Positions 1 through 6,405 of a stretch of DNA of 9,284 bases are shown here, in pieces; position 1 is the first letter of the stretch; each line of letters starts with the position of its first letter. Under the pieces are notes generated by a model, which searched no databases, was not told the origin of the DNA, and saw nothing but the letters and a program-made list of their open reading frames with translations. The stretch is from Bacilli bacterium (GTDB lineage: Bacteria; Bacillota_I; Bacilli_A; RF39; UBA660), in NCBI GenBank assembly GCA_016296435.1, contig JAEDJI010000027.1, positions 1 through 9,284 on the forward strand, written 5' to 3'. The translations under genes were made by a program, and so were the position numbers.

Positions 1-1
1 C

Positions 2-7
2 TATAAT
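2..7 (+). promoter_or_regulatory. -10 box of the marR-ABC operon promoter
   Basis: A perfect TATAAT lies 39 bases upstream of the marR start codon. The matching -35 box would fall before the first base of the window, so only half of the promoter can be seen. Transcription would start around positions 13-16, immediately before or inside the inverted repeat at 15-28. Confidence 0.6.
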
Positions 8-14
8 AATAAAG

Positions 15-28
15 GTTCAAAATTGAAC
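15..28. promoter_or_regulatory. Inverted repeat, probable MarR operator
   Basis: GTTCAA and TTGAAC form perfect 6-bp arms around a 2-bp AA centre. The repeat lies just downstream of the -10 box and upstream of the marR ribosome binding site, at the expected transcription start. MarR dimers commonly bind short palindromes of this size and repress their own operon, so autoregulation is a reasonable inference. Binding itself cannot be shown from sequence. Confidence 0.55.
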
Positions 29-45
29 TAAAAAAGGAGATATTT

Positions 46-474
46 ATGACAAACGATACAATGAGTATACATAGACATCATTTGGAAAAAGCATTTAAAG
101 ATTTTTGTACTATTATTATGAAAAAATATAATCTAACTAACAACGAAGTTATCATATTAATTTACTTAAGTGAAAATACTAAAAATACAGCAAAAGATAT
201 TGTAGATGAATTTCTTTTTTCAAAATCCCACGTATCACTATCAACAGACCAATTAACAAGAAAAGGATATATCAAGAAAATACCAGATGGTAAAGCAACA
301 AGATTATTAGTGACTCCAAAAGGACAAGAAGTGGTAAATGAACTAAAAAAACAAAAAGAACAATTTAACAACATGATTTTCAAAGATTTTACAAAAGAAG
401 AAAAAGAAACACTAGACAAACTATATCATAAAATACTTAATAATATAAAAAAAATAGAAAATAGGAGAGAATAA
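46..474 (+). CDS. MarR-family transcriptional regulator
   Basis: A 142-residue protein of typical MarR length. N- and C-terminal helices for dimerisation flank a winged helix-turn-helix at about residues 47-90. The recognition helix (around SKSHVSLSTDQLTRKGYI) and a wing (PDGKATRLLVTPKG) follow the usual MarR pattern. The start at 46 is supported by AAAGGAGA about 6 bases upstream; a second ATG at 61 has no such site. It is the first gene of an operon with two ABC exporter subunits, beginning two bases (TAA, one base, ATG) before the next gene. In this arrangement MarR proteins usually repress the exporter until a ligand, often a drug or toxic metabolite, releases them. The ligand cannot be predicted. 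An inverted repeat upstream at 15-28 suggests autoregulation. Confidence 0.9.
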   Translation: MTNDTMSIHRHHLEKAFKDFCTIIMKKYNLTNNEVIILIYLSENTKNTAKDIVDEFLFSKSHVSLSTDQLTRKGYIKKIPDGKATRLLVTPKGQEVVNELKKQKEQFNNMIFKDFTKEEKETLDKLYHKILNNIKKIENRRE

Positions 475-475
475 A

Positions 476-2239
476 ATGATAAAAATATTACAAAATATGA
501 AGAAAAAGGACATCATATCAATAATAACAATAATAGGTCTAATTTTACTACAAGTATATTTAGAATTAAAGATGCCAGATTACATGTCAACAATTACAAG
601 ACTAGTTCAAACTGAAGGAAGCAAAATGTATGACATAATATTAAATGGATCATACATGCTATTATGTGCATTCGGTAGTTTAGTATCTGCTATAGCGACT
701 GGTTACATCATATCAAAACTAGCATCAAACTTCTCACTAAACATAAGAGAAAAACTATTTGATAAAGTTCAAAATCTATCAATGAATGAAATAAAAAAAT
801 TCCAAACAAGTAGTTTAATCACTAGAACAACAAATGATGTTACTCAAGTAGAAATGATTATAGCTATGGGACTCCAAATGTTAATAAAAGCACCAACAAC
901 GGCAATCTGGGCCATAACAAAAATACTAAATAAAAGTTGGCAATGGAGTGCTATAACAGCAGTAGCAGTCATAATACTGTTAATTATGATTACAGTTCTA
1001 GTTACAATAGTCATGCCAAAATTTAAAAAAGTTCAAAAACTAACAGATCAAGTAAACAACAAAACACGTGAAAATATAAAGGGTATCCGTGTGATAAGAG
1101 CATTCAATGCTGAAAAATATCAAGAAGATAAATTTGAAGAAACAAATAATGAACTTACTAACAATCAACTATTTACTCAAAAAGCAATGTCTTTCATGTC
1201 ACCTATAATGTACTTAATAATGTACGGGATCACACTTGCCATCTACTTTGTCGGAGCATACATTATAAAAGATGCTCAAATGATAGACAAACTTCCATTA
1301 TTTACTGATATGGTAGTATTCTCAAGTTATGCTATGCAAATAGTAATGTCATTCTTGATGCTATCAATGATTTTTATGATTTATCCAAGGGCAAGCGTTT
1401 CAATAAAACGTATAAACGAAGTACTAGAAACAGAAAATACTGTAAAAGAAGGGACAAAAAATATAAAAGAAACACAGATAAAAGGAGAAGTAGAATTCAA
1501 AAATGTAAGTTTTAAATATTCTGGTGCAGATGAATACGTTCTAGAAAACATTTCATTTAAAGTAGAAAATGGAGAAACAATAGCATTCATTGGCTCAACA
1601 GGAAGTGGGAAATCAACCCTAATCAACTTAATACCTAGATTTTATGATGCAACAGAAGGAGAAGTTTTAATTGATGGAATAAACGTAAAAGAATATACAG
1701 AAGAAGCGTTATATAACAAAATAGGATACATTCCTCAAAAAGCAGTAATGTTCAGCAAAACTGTATCAGAAAACGTAGCGTATGGAAAAAACAAAGATGG
1801 AAAAATTTCAAAAGACCAAGTCAAAGAAGCAATAAAAATAGCTCAAGCCGAAGAATTTGTTTTAAAAATGGATAAACAGTACGAATCAGAAATAGCTCAA
1901 GGAGGAACAAACATATCCGGTGGACAAAAACAAAGACTAGCAATAGCAAGAGCAATAGCCAGAAAACCAGAAATATATATCTTTGATGACTCTTTTTCAG
2001 CTTTAGACTACAAAACAGAAAAAAAACTAAGACACGAACTTAAAAACTTCACAAAAAATGCTACTAACCTAATAGTAGCCCAAAGAATAGGAACTATTAT
2101 GAATGCTGATAAGATATTAGTGCTAGACCAAGGCAAATGTGTAGGAATCGGAACACACAAACAACTTCTAAAAACATGCAAAGTCTATAAAGAAATAGCA
2201 CTATCACAACTTTCAAAGGAGGAATTAGAACATGAGTAA
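476..2239 (+). CDS. ABC exporter half-transporter, degenerate-site subunit
   Basis: A 587-residue half-transporter: a six-helix exporter membrane domain (about residues 14-310), then an ATPase domain (about 335-575). Visible motifs are Walker A GSTGSGKST (373-381), Q-loop Q421, signature ISGGQ (480-484), and Walker B with D504. The catalytic glutamate after Walker B is aspartate (D505), and the switch histidine is glutamine (Q536 in VAQRIGTI). These are the substitutions known from the non-catalytic subunit of heterodimeric exporters such as TM287 and BmrC. Its signature is intact and would complete the active ATP site of the partner. The start has AGGAG at 463-467, one base after marR ends. 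The last 8 bases overlap the partner gene, which indicates translational coupling. The likely role is drug or toxic-compound export across the cytoplasmic membrane; the substrate is unknown. Confidence 0.93.
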   Translation: MIKILQNMKKKDIISIITIIGLILLQVYLELKMPDYMSTITRLVQTEGSKMYDIILNGSYMLLCAFGSLVSAIATGYIISKLASNFSLNIREKLFDKVQNLSMNEIKKFQTSSLITRTTNDVTQVEMIIAMGLQMLIKAPTTAIWAITKILNKSWQWSAITAVAVIILLIMITVLVTIVMPKFKKVQKLTDQVNNKTRENIKGIRVIRAFNAEKYQEDKFEETNNELTNNQLFTQKAMSFMSPIMYLIMYGITLAIYFVGAYIIKDAQMIDKLPLFTDMVVFSSYAMQIVMSFLMLSMIFMIYPRASVSIKRINEVLETENTVKEGTKNIKETQIKGEVEFKNVSFKYSGADEYVLENISFKVENGETIAFIGSTGSGKSTLINLIPRFYDATEGEVLIDGINVKEYTEEALYNKIGYIPQKAVMFSKTVSENVAYGKNKDGKISKDQVKEAIKIAQAEEFVLKMDKQYESEIAQGGTNISGGQKQRLAIARAIARKPEIYIFDDSFSALDYKTEKKLRHELKNFTKNATNLIVAQRIGTIMNADKILVLDQGKCVGIGTHKQLLKTCKVYKEIALSQLSKEELEHE

Positions 2240-4253
2240 AAACAAAAGAAAATCTCCCGATCACAACAATAAAATACAATTTGATAAAGCAAAAGACTTT
2301 AAAAAATCAATCAAAAGAAATCTAAAAGAACTAAAACCATTTAAAGTCTTAGTAATAATATCTCTTATCTTATCAGCATTAGGGTCAGTACTTTCACTAT
2401 TTGCTCCAGATAAACTAAAAGAATTAACAGATACCATCACCGAAGGATTAATAGTCAATCAAGAAAATATCAAAGCATTAAATGAAAAAATAGTCACAAA
2501 CTACAAAAATGGTATACAACAAGAAATAAAAATTGATAACACAACTGTTTCAATAATAGATCAACAACAATACATAGAAAAAACAAAGAACTTAACTAAA
2601 GACGCGAACATTGACGAATTATATAAAAAAATAGATGAATTACCAGAATCAATAAAAACAGTAATTAGTCCTAAAATGAATATGAAAAAAATAAAGAATA
2701 CAACAATTACTTTAGTTGTTCTATATGCAATAAGTGCAATATTCAATTTATTTGAAGGACTAGTGATGTCAACTGTATCTAATAAATTTGCAAAAGATCT
2801 AAGGGCAAAAATAACTAAAAAAATAAACAAACTTCCACTGAAATTCTTTGATAAACATCAAACCGGAGACATCCTATCAAGAGTAACAAATGACGTAGAC
2901 ACAATTGGACAAACAATGAATCAATCACTTGGAACACTAGTAAGTGCAATAACACTATTTGTTGGTACAATAATTATGATGTTTGTAACTAACTGGATAA
3001 TGGCGATAACTGCAATAATATCCAGTATATTTGGTTTTGCTTTAATGATGATAGTTATGTCAAAATCACAAAAATACTTTAATGAAAAACAAACAAGACT
3101 GGGTCAGTTAAATGGACACATAGAGGAAATATATACTGGTATAAATGTTGTAAGAGTAAGCAATGCTAGAGAATATACCAAAAAAGAATTTGACAAATTA
3201 AATAAACAACTAAAAACATCAAATCAAAAAAGTCAGTTTCTATCAGGATTAATGCCACCTATGATGTCATTCATTGGAAACCTTGGATATGTAGCAGTCT
3301 GTATAGTCGGAGCACTATTAACAATAAATGGAAAAATATCATTTGGAATAATCGTTGCCTTTATGACTTACGTTAGAATGTTCACATCTCCACTCACACA
3401 AATTGCTCAAGCAATGACAAGCCTTCAATCAACCGCAGCAGCAGGTGAAAGAGTATTTGAATTTATTGATAAAGAAGAAATGTCAAAAGAAAATCCAAAA
3501 TATATATTAGACAAAGAAAAAGTAAAAGGAGAAATCGAATTCAAAGACGTTTTATTTACGTACGATGGAAACGATAAACCAACAATAAACAACTTCAGCA
3601 CAAAAATAAAACCAGGTCAAAAAGTTGCAATTGTGGGACCAACAGGCGCAGGAAAAACAACTATTGTTAACCTTCTTATGAGATTCTATGAAATAAATGG
3701 AGGAACCATAAAAATAGATGGCATAAATACTAAAGAAATAACAAGACAAAATATTCACGAACTATTTACTATGGTTCTTCAAGACACATGGCTATTCGAA
3801 GGAACTATTAAAGAAAACATTATTTACAACAGAAAAAACATCAACGATGAACAAATAACAGAAGTCTGCAAAGAAGTAGGAATAGATCACTTTATAAAAA
3901 CATTACCTGAAGGATACGACACACCTGTAACAGACAATGATGACATATCATCTGGACAAAAACAATTAATTACAATAGCAAGAGCTATGATCGAAAACTC
4001 TCCATTTTTAATACTAGACGAAGCAACAAGCAACGTTGATACAAGAACCGAAGAATTAGTTCAAACAGCAATGGACAAACTGACAAAAGGAAAAACATCA
4101 TTCATAATTGCCCATCGTCTATCAACTATAAAAAATGCTGACATAATTCTAGTTATGAAAGATGGAAACATAATAGAAACAGGAAACCATGAACAACTAA
4201 TAAAACAAAAAGGTTTCTATGCTAATCTATATAATTCACAATTTGAGCTATAA
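2232..4253 (+). CDS. ABC exporter half-transporter, catalytic subunit with long external loop
   Basis: A 673-residue partner of the preceding subunit. The ATPase domain (about 430-665) has Walker A GPTGAGKTT (469-477), Q-loop Q517, Walker B D596 with catalytic E597, and switch H628. Its signature is ISSGQ (572-576), with serine replacing the first conserved glycine, so it contributes the weak half of the degenerate site. This complements the first subunit exactly. The N-terminus is a basic stretch of about 37 residues. TM1 (about 39-57) and TM2 (about 158-180) are separated by about 100 residues, where typical exporters have a short loop; this should face outside the cell. AAAGGAGG at 2215-2222 drives the ATG at 2232 within the end of the upstream gene. 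A terminator follows immediately after the stop. Confidence 0.93.
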   Translation: MSKNKRKSPDHNNKIQFDKAKDFKKSIKRNLKELKPFKVLVIISLILSALGSVLSLFAPDKLKELTDTITEGLIVNQENIKALNEKIVTNYKNGIQQEIKIDNTTVSIIDQQQYIEKTKNLTKDANIDELYKKIDELPESIKTVISPKMNMKKIKNTTITLVVLYAISAIFNLFEGLVMSTVSNKFAKDLRAKITKKINKLPLKFFDKHQTGDILSRVTNDVDTIGQTMNQSLGTLVSAITLFVGTIIMMFVTNWIMAITAIISSIFGFALMMIVMSKSQKYFNEKQTRLGQLNGHIEEIYTGINVVRVSNAREYTKKEFDKLNKQLKTSNQKSQFLSGLMPPMMSFIGNLGYVAVCIVGALLTINGKISFGIIVAFMTYVRMFTSPLTQIAQAMTSLQSTAAAGERVFEFIDKEEMSKENPKYILDKEKVKGEIEFKDVLFTYDGNDKPTINNFSTKIKPGQKVAIVGPTGAGKTTIVNLLMRFYEINGGTIKIDGINTKEITRQNIHELFTMVLQDTWLFEGTIKENIIYNRKNINDEQITEVCKEVGIDHFIKTLPEGYDTPVTDNDDISSGQKQLITIARAMIENSPFLILDEATSNVDTRTEELVQTAMDKLTKGKTSFIIAHRLSTIKNADIILVMKDGNIIETGNHEQLIKQKGFYANLYNSQFEL

Positions 4254-4301
4254 AAGATGGTAAGAACTAATAATAAACTAGTTCAAAAAATCATCTTTTT
4301 T
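4252..4301 (+). terminator. Intrinsic terminator of the marR-ABC operon
   Basis: A two-part hairpin: outer arms AAAAGATG (4252-4259) and CATCTTTT (4292-4299), and inner arms GAACTA (4264-4269) and TAGTTC (4279-4284). The transcript ends in a run of six U from 4296 to 4301. It begins inside the stop codon of the second ABC gene. Confidence 0.8.
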
Positions 4302-4325
4302 ATATAAAAAAACAAAAAAAAGTAT

Positions 4326-4331
4326 TATACT
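4326..4331 (+). promoter_or_regulatory. Possible -10 box for the DUF362 operon
   Basis: TATACT lies 31 bases before the preferred start of the DUF362 gene and just after the upstream terminator, so a new promoter is expected here. No convincing -35 box is visible 16-18 bases upstream, where the sequence is mostly A; the alternating TA tract leaves other -10 choices open. Confidence 0.4.
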
Positions 4332-4361
4332 ATATATATAAACTAAACAAGGATGTGTAAT

Positions 4362-5237
4362 ATGGAAAAAGTATATTTCATAAAAGAAGTAACACAAGAA
4401 AACTTAATAAAAGTCTATGAAACACTAAATGTAGAATTAAAAGGAAAAGTTGCAGTAAAAATACACTCTGGAGAACAAGGAAATCAAAACTATATTAAAC
4501 CAGAATTCATAAAACCAATAATAGACAAAGTAAATGGTACAGTAGTAGAATGCAACACAGCATATAAAGGAGCAAGAAATACAACAGAAAAACATAAAAA
4601 ATTAATAAGTGAACACAATTGGACTAATTACTTTAACGTTGACATTATGGACGAAGATGGTGATTTAGAAATTGATATACCAAATGGAAAAGTAATAAAA
4701 AAGAACTATTTAGGAAAAAATATAAAAAACTATGACTCAATGCTTGTTATATCTCACTTTAAAGGACACCCAATGGGAGGGTATGGGGGAGCTTTAAAAC
4801 AACTATCAATTGGGTGTGCCTCCTCAAATGGAAAAACATATATTCATACAACAGGAAAATTAAAAGATCAAACAAAACTATGGGACAATCTGCCAGAACA
4901 AAATAAGTTTCTAGAATCAATGGCAGACGCAGCATCATCAGTACATAATATGTTTAAAAATAATATAGCATACATTAATATAATGTGTAACATGTCAGTA
5001 GACTGTGATTGTTGTTCTGTAGCAGAAGACCCATGCATGAAAGATATAGGAATACTAGCAAGCATCGATCCAATTGCTATAGATCAAGCTTGCATAGACT
5101 TAGTATACAATTCAAACGATAAAGGGAAAGAACATCTAATTGAAAGAATAGAAAGACAAAACGGAATTCATACAATTGCATCAGCAGAAGAACTAGGATT
5201 TGGCTCTAGAGAATATGAATTAATAGAAATAAATTAA
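4362..5237 (+). CDS. DUF362 domain-containing protein
   Basis: A 291-residue protein matching DUF362 along its length. Recognisable family segments are VAVKIHSGEQGN near the N-terminus, SHFKGHPMGGYGGALKQLS in the middle, and a C-terminal block with CDCC (215-218) followed by DIGILASIDPIAIDQA. Cysteines 209, 215, 217, 218 and 225 are clustered, which would suit metal or Fe-S binding, although the biochemical role of the family is not known to me. I prefer ATG 4362 to the upstream in-frame ATG at 4353, because AAGGA (4349-4353) is 8 bases before 4362 but overlaps the earlier ATG. There is no signal peptide or membrane helix, so it is probably cytoplasmic. It is first in a unit with a DUF1697 remnant and a PAP2 phosphatase; the 22-base gap downstream suggests cotranscription. 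Confidence 0.88.
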   Translation: MEKVYFIKEVTQENLIKVYETLNVELKGKVAVKIHSGEQGNQNYIKPEFIKPIIDKVNGTVVECNTAYKGARNTTEKHKKLISEHNWTNYFNVDIMDEDGDLEIDIPNGKVIKKNYLGKNIKNYDSMLVISHFKGHPMGGYGGALKQLSIGCASSNGKTYIHTTGKLKDQTKLWDNLPEQNKFLESMADAASSVHNMFKNNIAYINIMCNMSVDCDCCSVAEDPCMKDIGILASIDPIAIDQACIDLVYNSNDKGKEHLIERIERQNGIHTIASAEELGFGSREYELIEIN

Positions 5238-5259
5238 ATAAAACCAAAAGGAGAAACCT

Positions 5260-5538
5260 ATGAAGTATATAGCATTATTAATAGAAATCAACATAAATGG
5301 TAAAAATAAAGTATCAATGAAAGAACTAAAAACCTACATAGAAAAATCAAATTACGAAAATAATATACCATACTTAAACAGTGGTAACATAATTATTGAC
5401 ACAAATCAAAAACAAAATAAAATAGAAAAAATTAAAGAGTATAGCAAAACAAATTGGTTAAAGAAAACTGTTAAAAAACACATGACAATAATAACTGATA
5501 ATACAATAAAAAAAGTTCTTAAAATAGCAAGAGGTTAA
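5260..5538 (+). CDS. Short DUF1697 family protein with apparent internal deletion
   Basis: A 92-residue protein with a good ribosome binding site (AAAAGGAG, 5246-5253). Residues 1-52 (MKYIALL..., GKNKVSMKELK, YLNSGNIII) match the N-terminal part of DUF1697 proteins. Residues about 66-92 (KKTVKKHMTIITDNTIKKVL) resemble the C-terminal segment of that family. Normal members are about 170-190 residues, so roughly 90 residues from the middle seem absent while the frame stays open. The usual RGINVGGKN motif is changed to IEININGKN, losing its arginine and two glycines. This looks like an in-frame deleted, decaying copy, though a small retained domain is possible. The gene ends one base before the PAP2 start codon, so its translation may still help that of the phosphatase. 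DUF1697 function is unknown. Confidence 0.75.
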   Translation: MKYIALLIEININGKNKVSMKELKTYIEKSNYENNIPYLNSGNIIIDTNQKQNKIEKIKEYSKTNWLKKTVKKHMTIITDNTIKKVLKIARG

Positions 5539-5539
5539 A

Positions 5540-6169
5540 ATGAATAAAAAAATAATAAATATAATAAAAACTAATTATAAATGGATACTCTTTCTAATTT
5601 GTTTAATAATCTTTATATTTCTATCAGGAAAAGTAATTGAATATCAAATAATGAAACAAGACATAACTTTCTACAACATATTAAGAAAATACTTTATCAA
5701 AGATAGCATAACTCCATACATGAAAATAATAACCAACTTTGGAGGAGCAACATGTCTAATAACAATAACAATACTTTTACTTATATTAATAAAAAATAAA
5801 AAAATAGGTCTTATAACACTAACCAACCTAGTATTAATAACAATACTAAATCAAATGCTAAAAATCGTCCTAAAAAGACCCAGACCAACAGAATTCAGAA
5901 TTATAAACGAAACAGGATATAGTTTTCCATCAGGACACTCAATGATTAGCATGGCTTTCTATGGATTGCTGATCTACTTAATATATAAAAAAATAAAAAA
6001 TAAATATCTAAAAGCAACACTGATTATTATCCTATTATTACTAATTTTAGCAATAGGTATAAGTAGAATCTATCTAGGAGTACATTATGTAAGTGATGTA
6101 ATCGGAGGCTTTTTAATATCAATATCATACTTAATAGTATATATAAAACTAATTAAGAAAAAACTATAA
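5540..6169 (+). CDS. PAP2-family membrane phosphatase
   Basis: A 209-residue integral membrane protein with the complete three-part PAP2 signature: K108-x6-R115-P116, P130-S131-G132-H133, and S175-R176-x5-H182-x3-D186. H182 is the expected nucleophile and H133 the general acid. About six hydrophobic segments (near 14-30, 66-87, 91-107, 134-150, 159-175, 187-205) match the bacterial PgpB/YodM type of lipid phosphatase. These act on phosphatidate, phosphatidylglycerophosphate or undecaprenyl pyrophosphate at the outer face of the membrane; sequence alone does not choose among them. The start follows the DUF1697 stop by one base and has only a weak GAGG (5531-5534), so translation is probably coupled to the upstream gene. 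Length and motifs appear intact. Confidence 0.92.
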   Translation: MNKKIINIIKTNYKWILFLICLIIFIFLSGKVIEYQIMKQDITFYNILRKYFIKDSITPYMKIITNFGGATCLITITILLLILIKNKKIGLITLTNLVLITILNQMLKIVLKRPRPTEFRIINETGYSFPSGHSMISMAFYGLLIYLIYKKIKNKYLKATLIIILLLLILAIGISRIYLGVHYVSDVIGGFLISISYLIVYIKLIKKKL

Positions 6170-6186
6170 GAAAAGAGAACTTTAAA

Positions 6187-6210
6187 AACTAACCCAAATC
6201 TGAGTTAGTT
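6187..6210. terminator. Hairpin between convergent units, possible bidirectional terminator
   Basis: AACTAAC (6187-6193) pairs with GTTAGTT (6204-6210), with two more inner pairs after a C-A mismatch. It is 18 bases past the PAP2 stop and is the best candidate to end that + strand transcript, but its + side has no clean T run. In the minus direction the stem is followed by three further U residues, so it may act as a backup there. Confidence 0.45.
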
Positions 6211-6215
6211 GTATT

Positions 6216-6238
6216 AAAAAAGCTCGAAAAGTTCGAGC
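6216..6238 (-). terminator. Intrinsic terminator of the putative small RNA
   Basis: On the minus strand GCTCGAA, loop CTT and TTCGAGC form a perfect 7-bp stem (6222-6238), followed directly by six U (6216-6221). On the + strand the same hairpin is not followed by a T run, so the orientation is clear. Confidence 0.8.
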
Positions 6239-6319
6239 GTATTTCCTTATGGAGCGGTTGTCGAAGATATCTACAACTTTTCACGTCTTAACGATTCGAT
6301 ATACAAAACATCAATCTCT
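6216..6319 (-). ncRNA. Putative small RNA gene, about 104 nt
   Basis: The segment starts about 7 bases after an extended -10 promoter (6326-6353) and ends in an intrinsic terminator (6216-6238). It is separated from the serpin gene by that gene's own terminator at 6368-6396. On the minus strand the RNA has an internal hairpin with GTTGT/ACAAC arms (+ strand 6257-6277), then the segment CGCUCCAU, then the terminal 7-bp hairpin. No open frame with a ribosome binding site fits inside it. It does not show the SRP RNA, tmRNA, RNase P or 5S rRNA landmarks I know. A related 34-nt 3' end occurs at 9251-9284. The exact 5' end and the function are unknown. Confidence 0.5.
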
Positions 6320-6325
6320 AATAAT

Positions 6326-6353
6326 ATTTTACCATAATTACATATTTTTACAA
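6326..6353 (-). promoter_or_regulatory. Extended -10 promoter for the putative small RNA
   Basis: On the minus strand TTGTAA (6353-6348) is followed after 16 bases by TAAAAT (6331-6326), preceded by TGG, which gives the extended -10 form TGnTAAAAT. Predicted start is near 6319-6318. It lies downstream of the serpin terminator, so it would drive an independent transcript. Confidence 0.55.
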
Positions 6354-6367
6354 TCCCTCTTCGTAAT

Positions 6368-6396
6368 AAAAAACAAATAGTGAATACTTCACCATT
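6368..6396 (-). terminator. Intrinsic terminator of the serpin gene
   Basis: On the minus strand AATGGTGAA and TTCACTATT form a 9-bp stem with one G-U pair and a 3-base loop (6376-6396). UGUUUUUU follows (6375-6368). Read on the + strand, the G-U pair becomes an A-C mismatch, so the hairpin favours minus-strand transcripts. It lies 9 bases after the serpin stop codon. Confidence 0.65.
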
Positions 6397-6405
6397 CATT
6401 TTTTA

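Noticed and set aside
4353..4361. A start for the DUF362 gene at ATG 4353.
   Set aside because: This ATG overlaps the AAGGA ribosome binding site, which is correctly spaced for ATG 4362.
6248..6330. Possible tRNA on the minus strand, because CCGCTCCA resembles the 3' end of tRNA-Gly.
   Set aside because: The region upstream has no T-arm with a TTCRA loop, no anticodon arm and no 5' acceptor strand pairing with the 3' end.
6271..6399. A 42-codon open frame on the minus strand, starting 6 bases after the serpin stop and ending in TAG, with a plausible-looking C-terminus (YIESLRREKL).
   Set aside because: It has no ribosome binding site, and it runs through both the serpin terminator stem (6376-6396) and the small-RNA promoter. 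An open frame of this length can occur by chance. A family match to its C-terminus would reopen the question.
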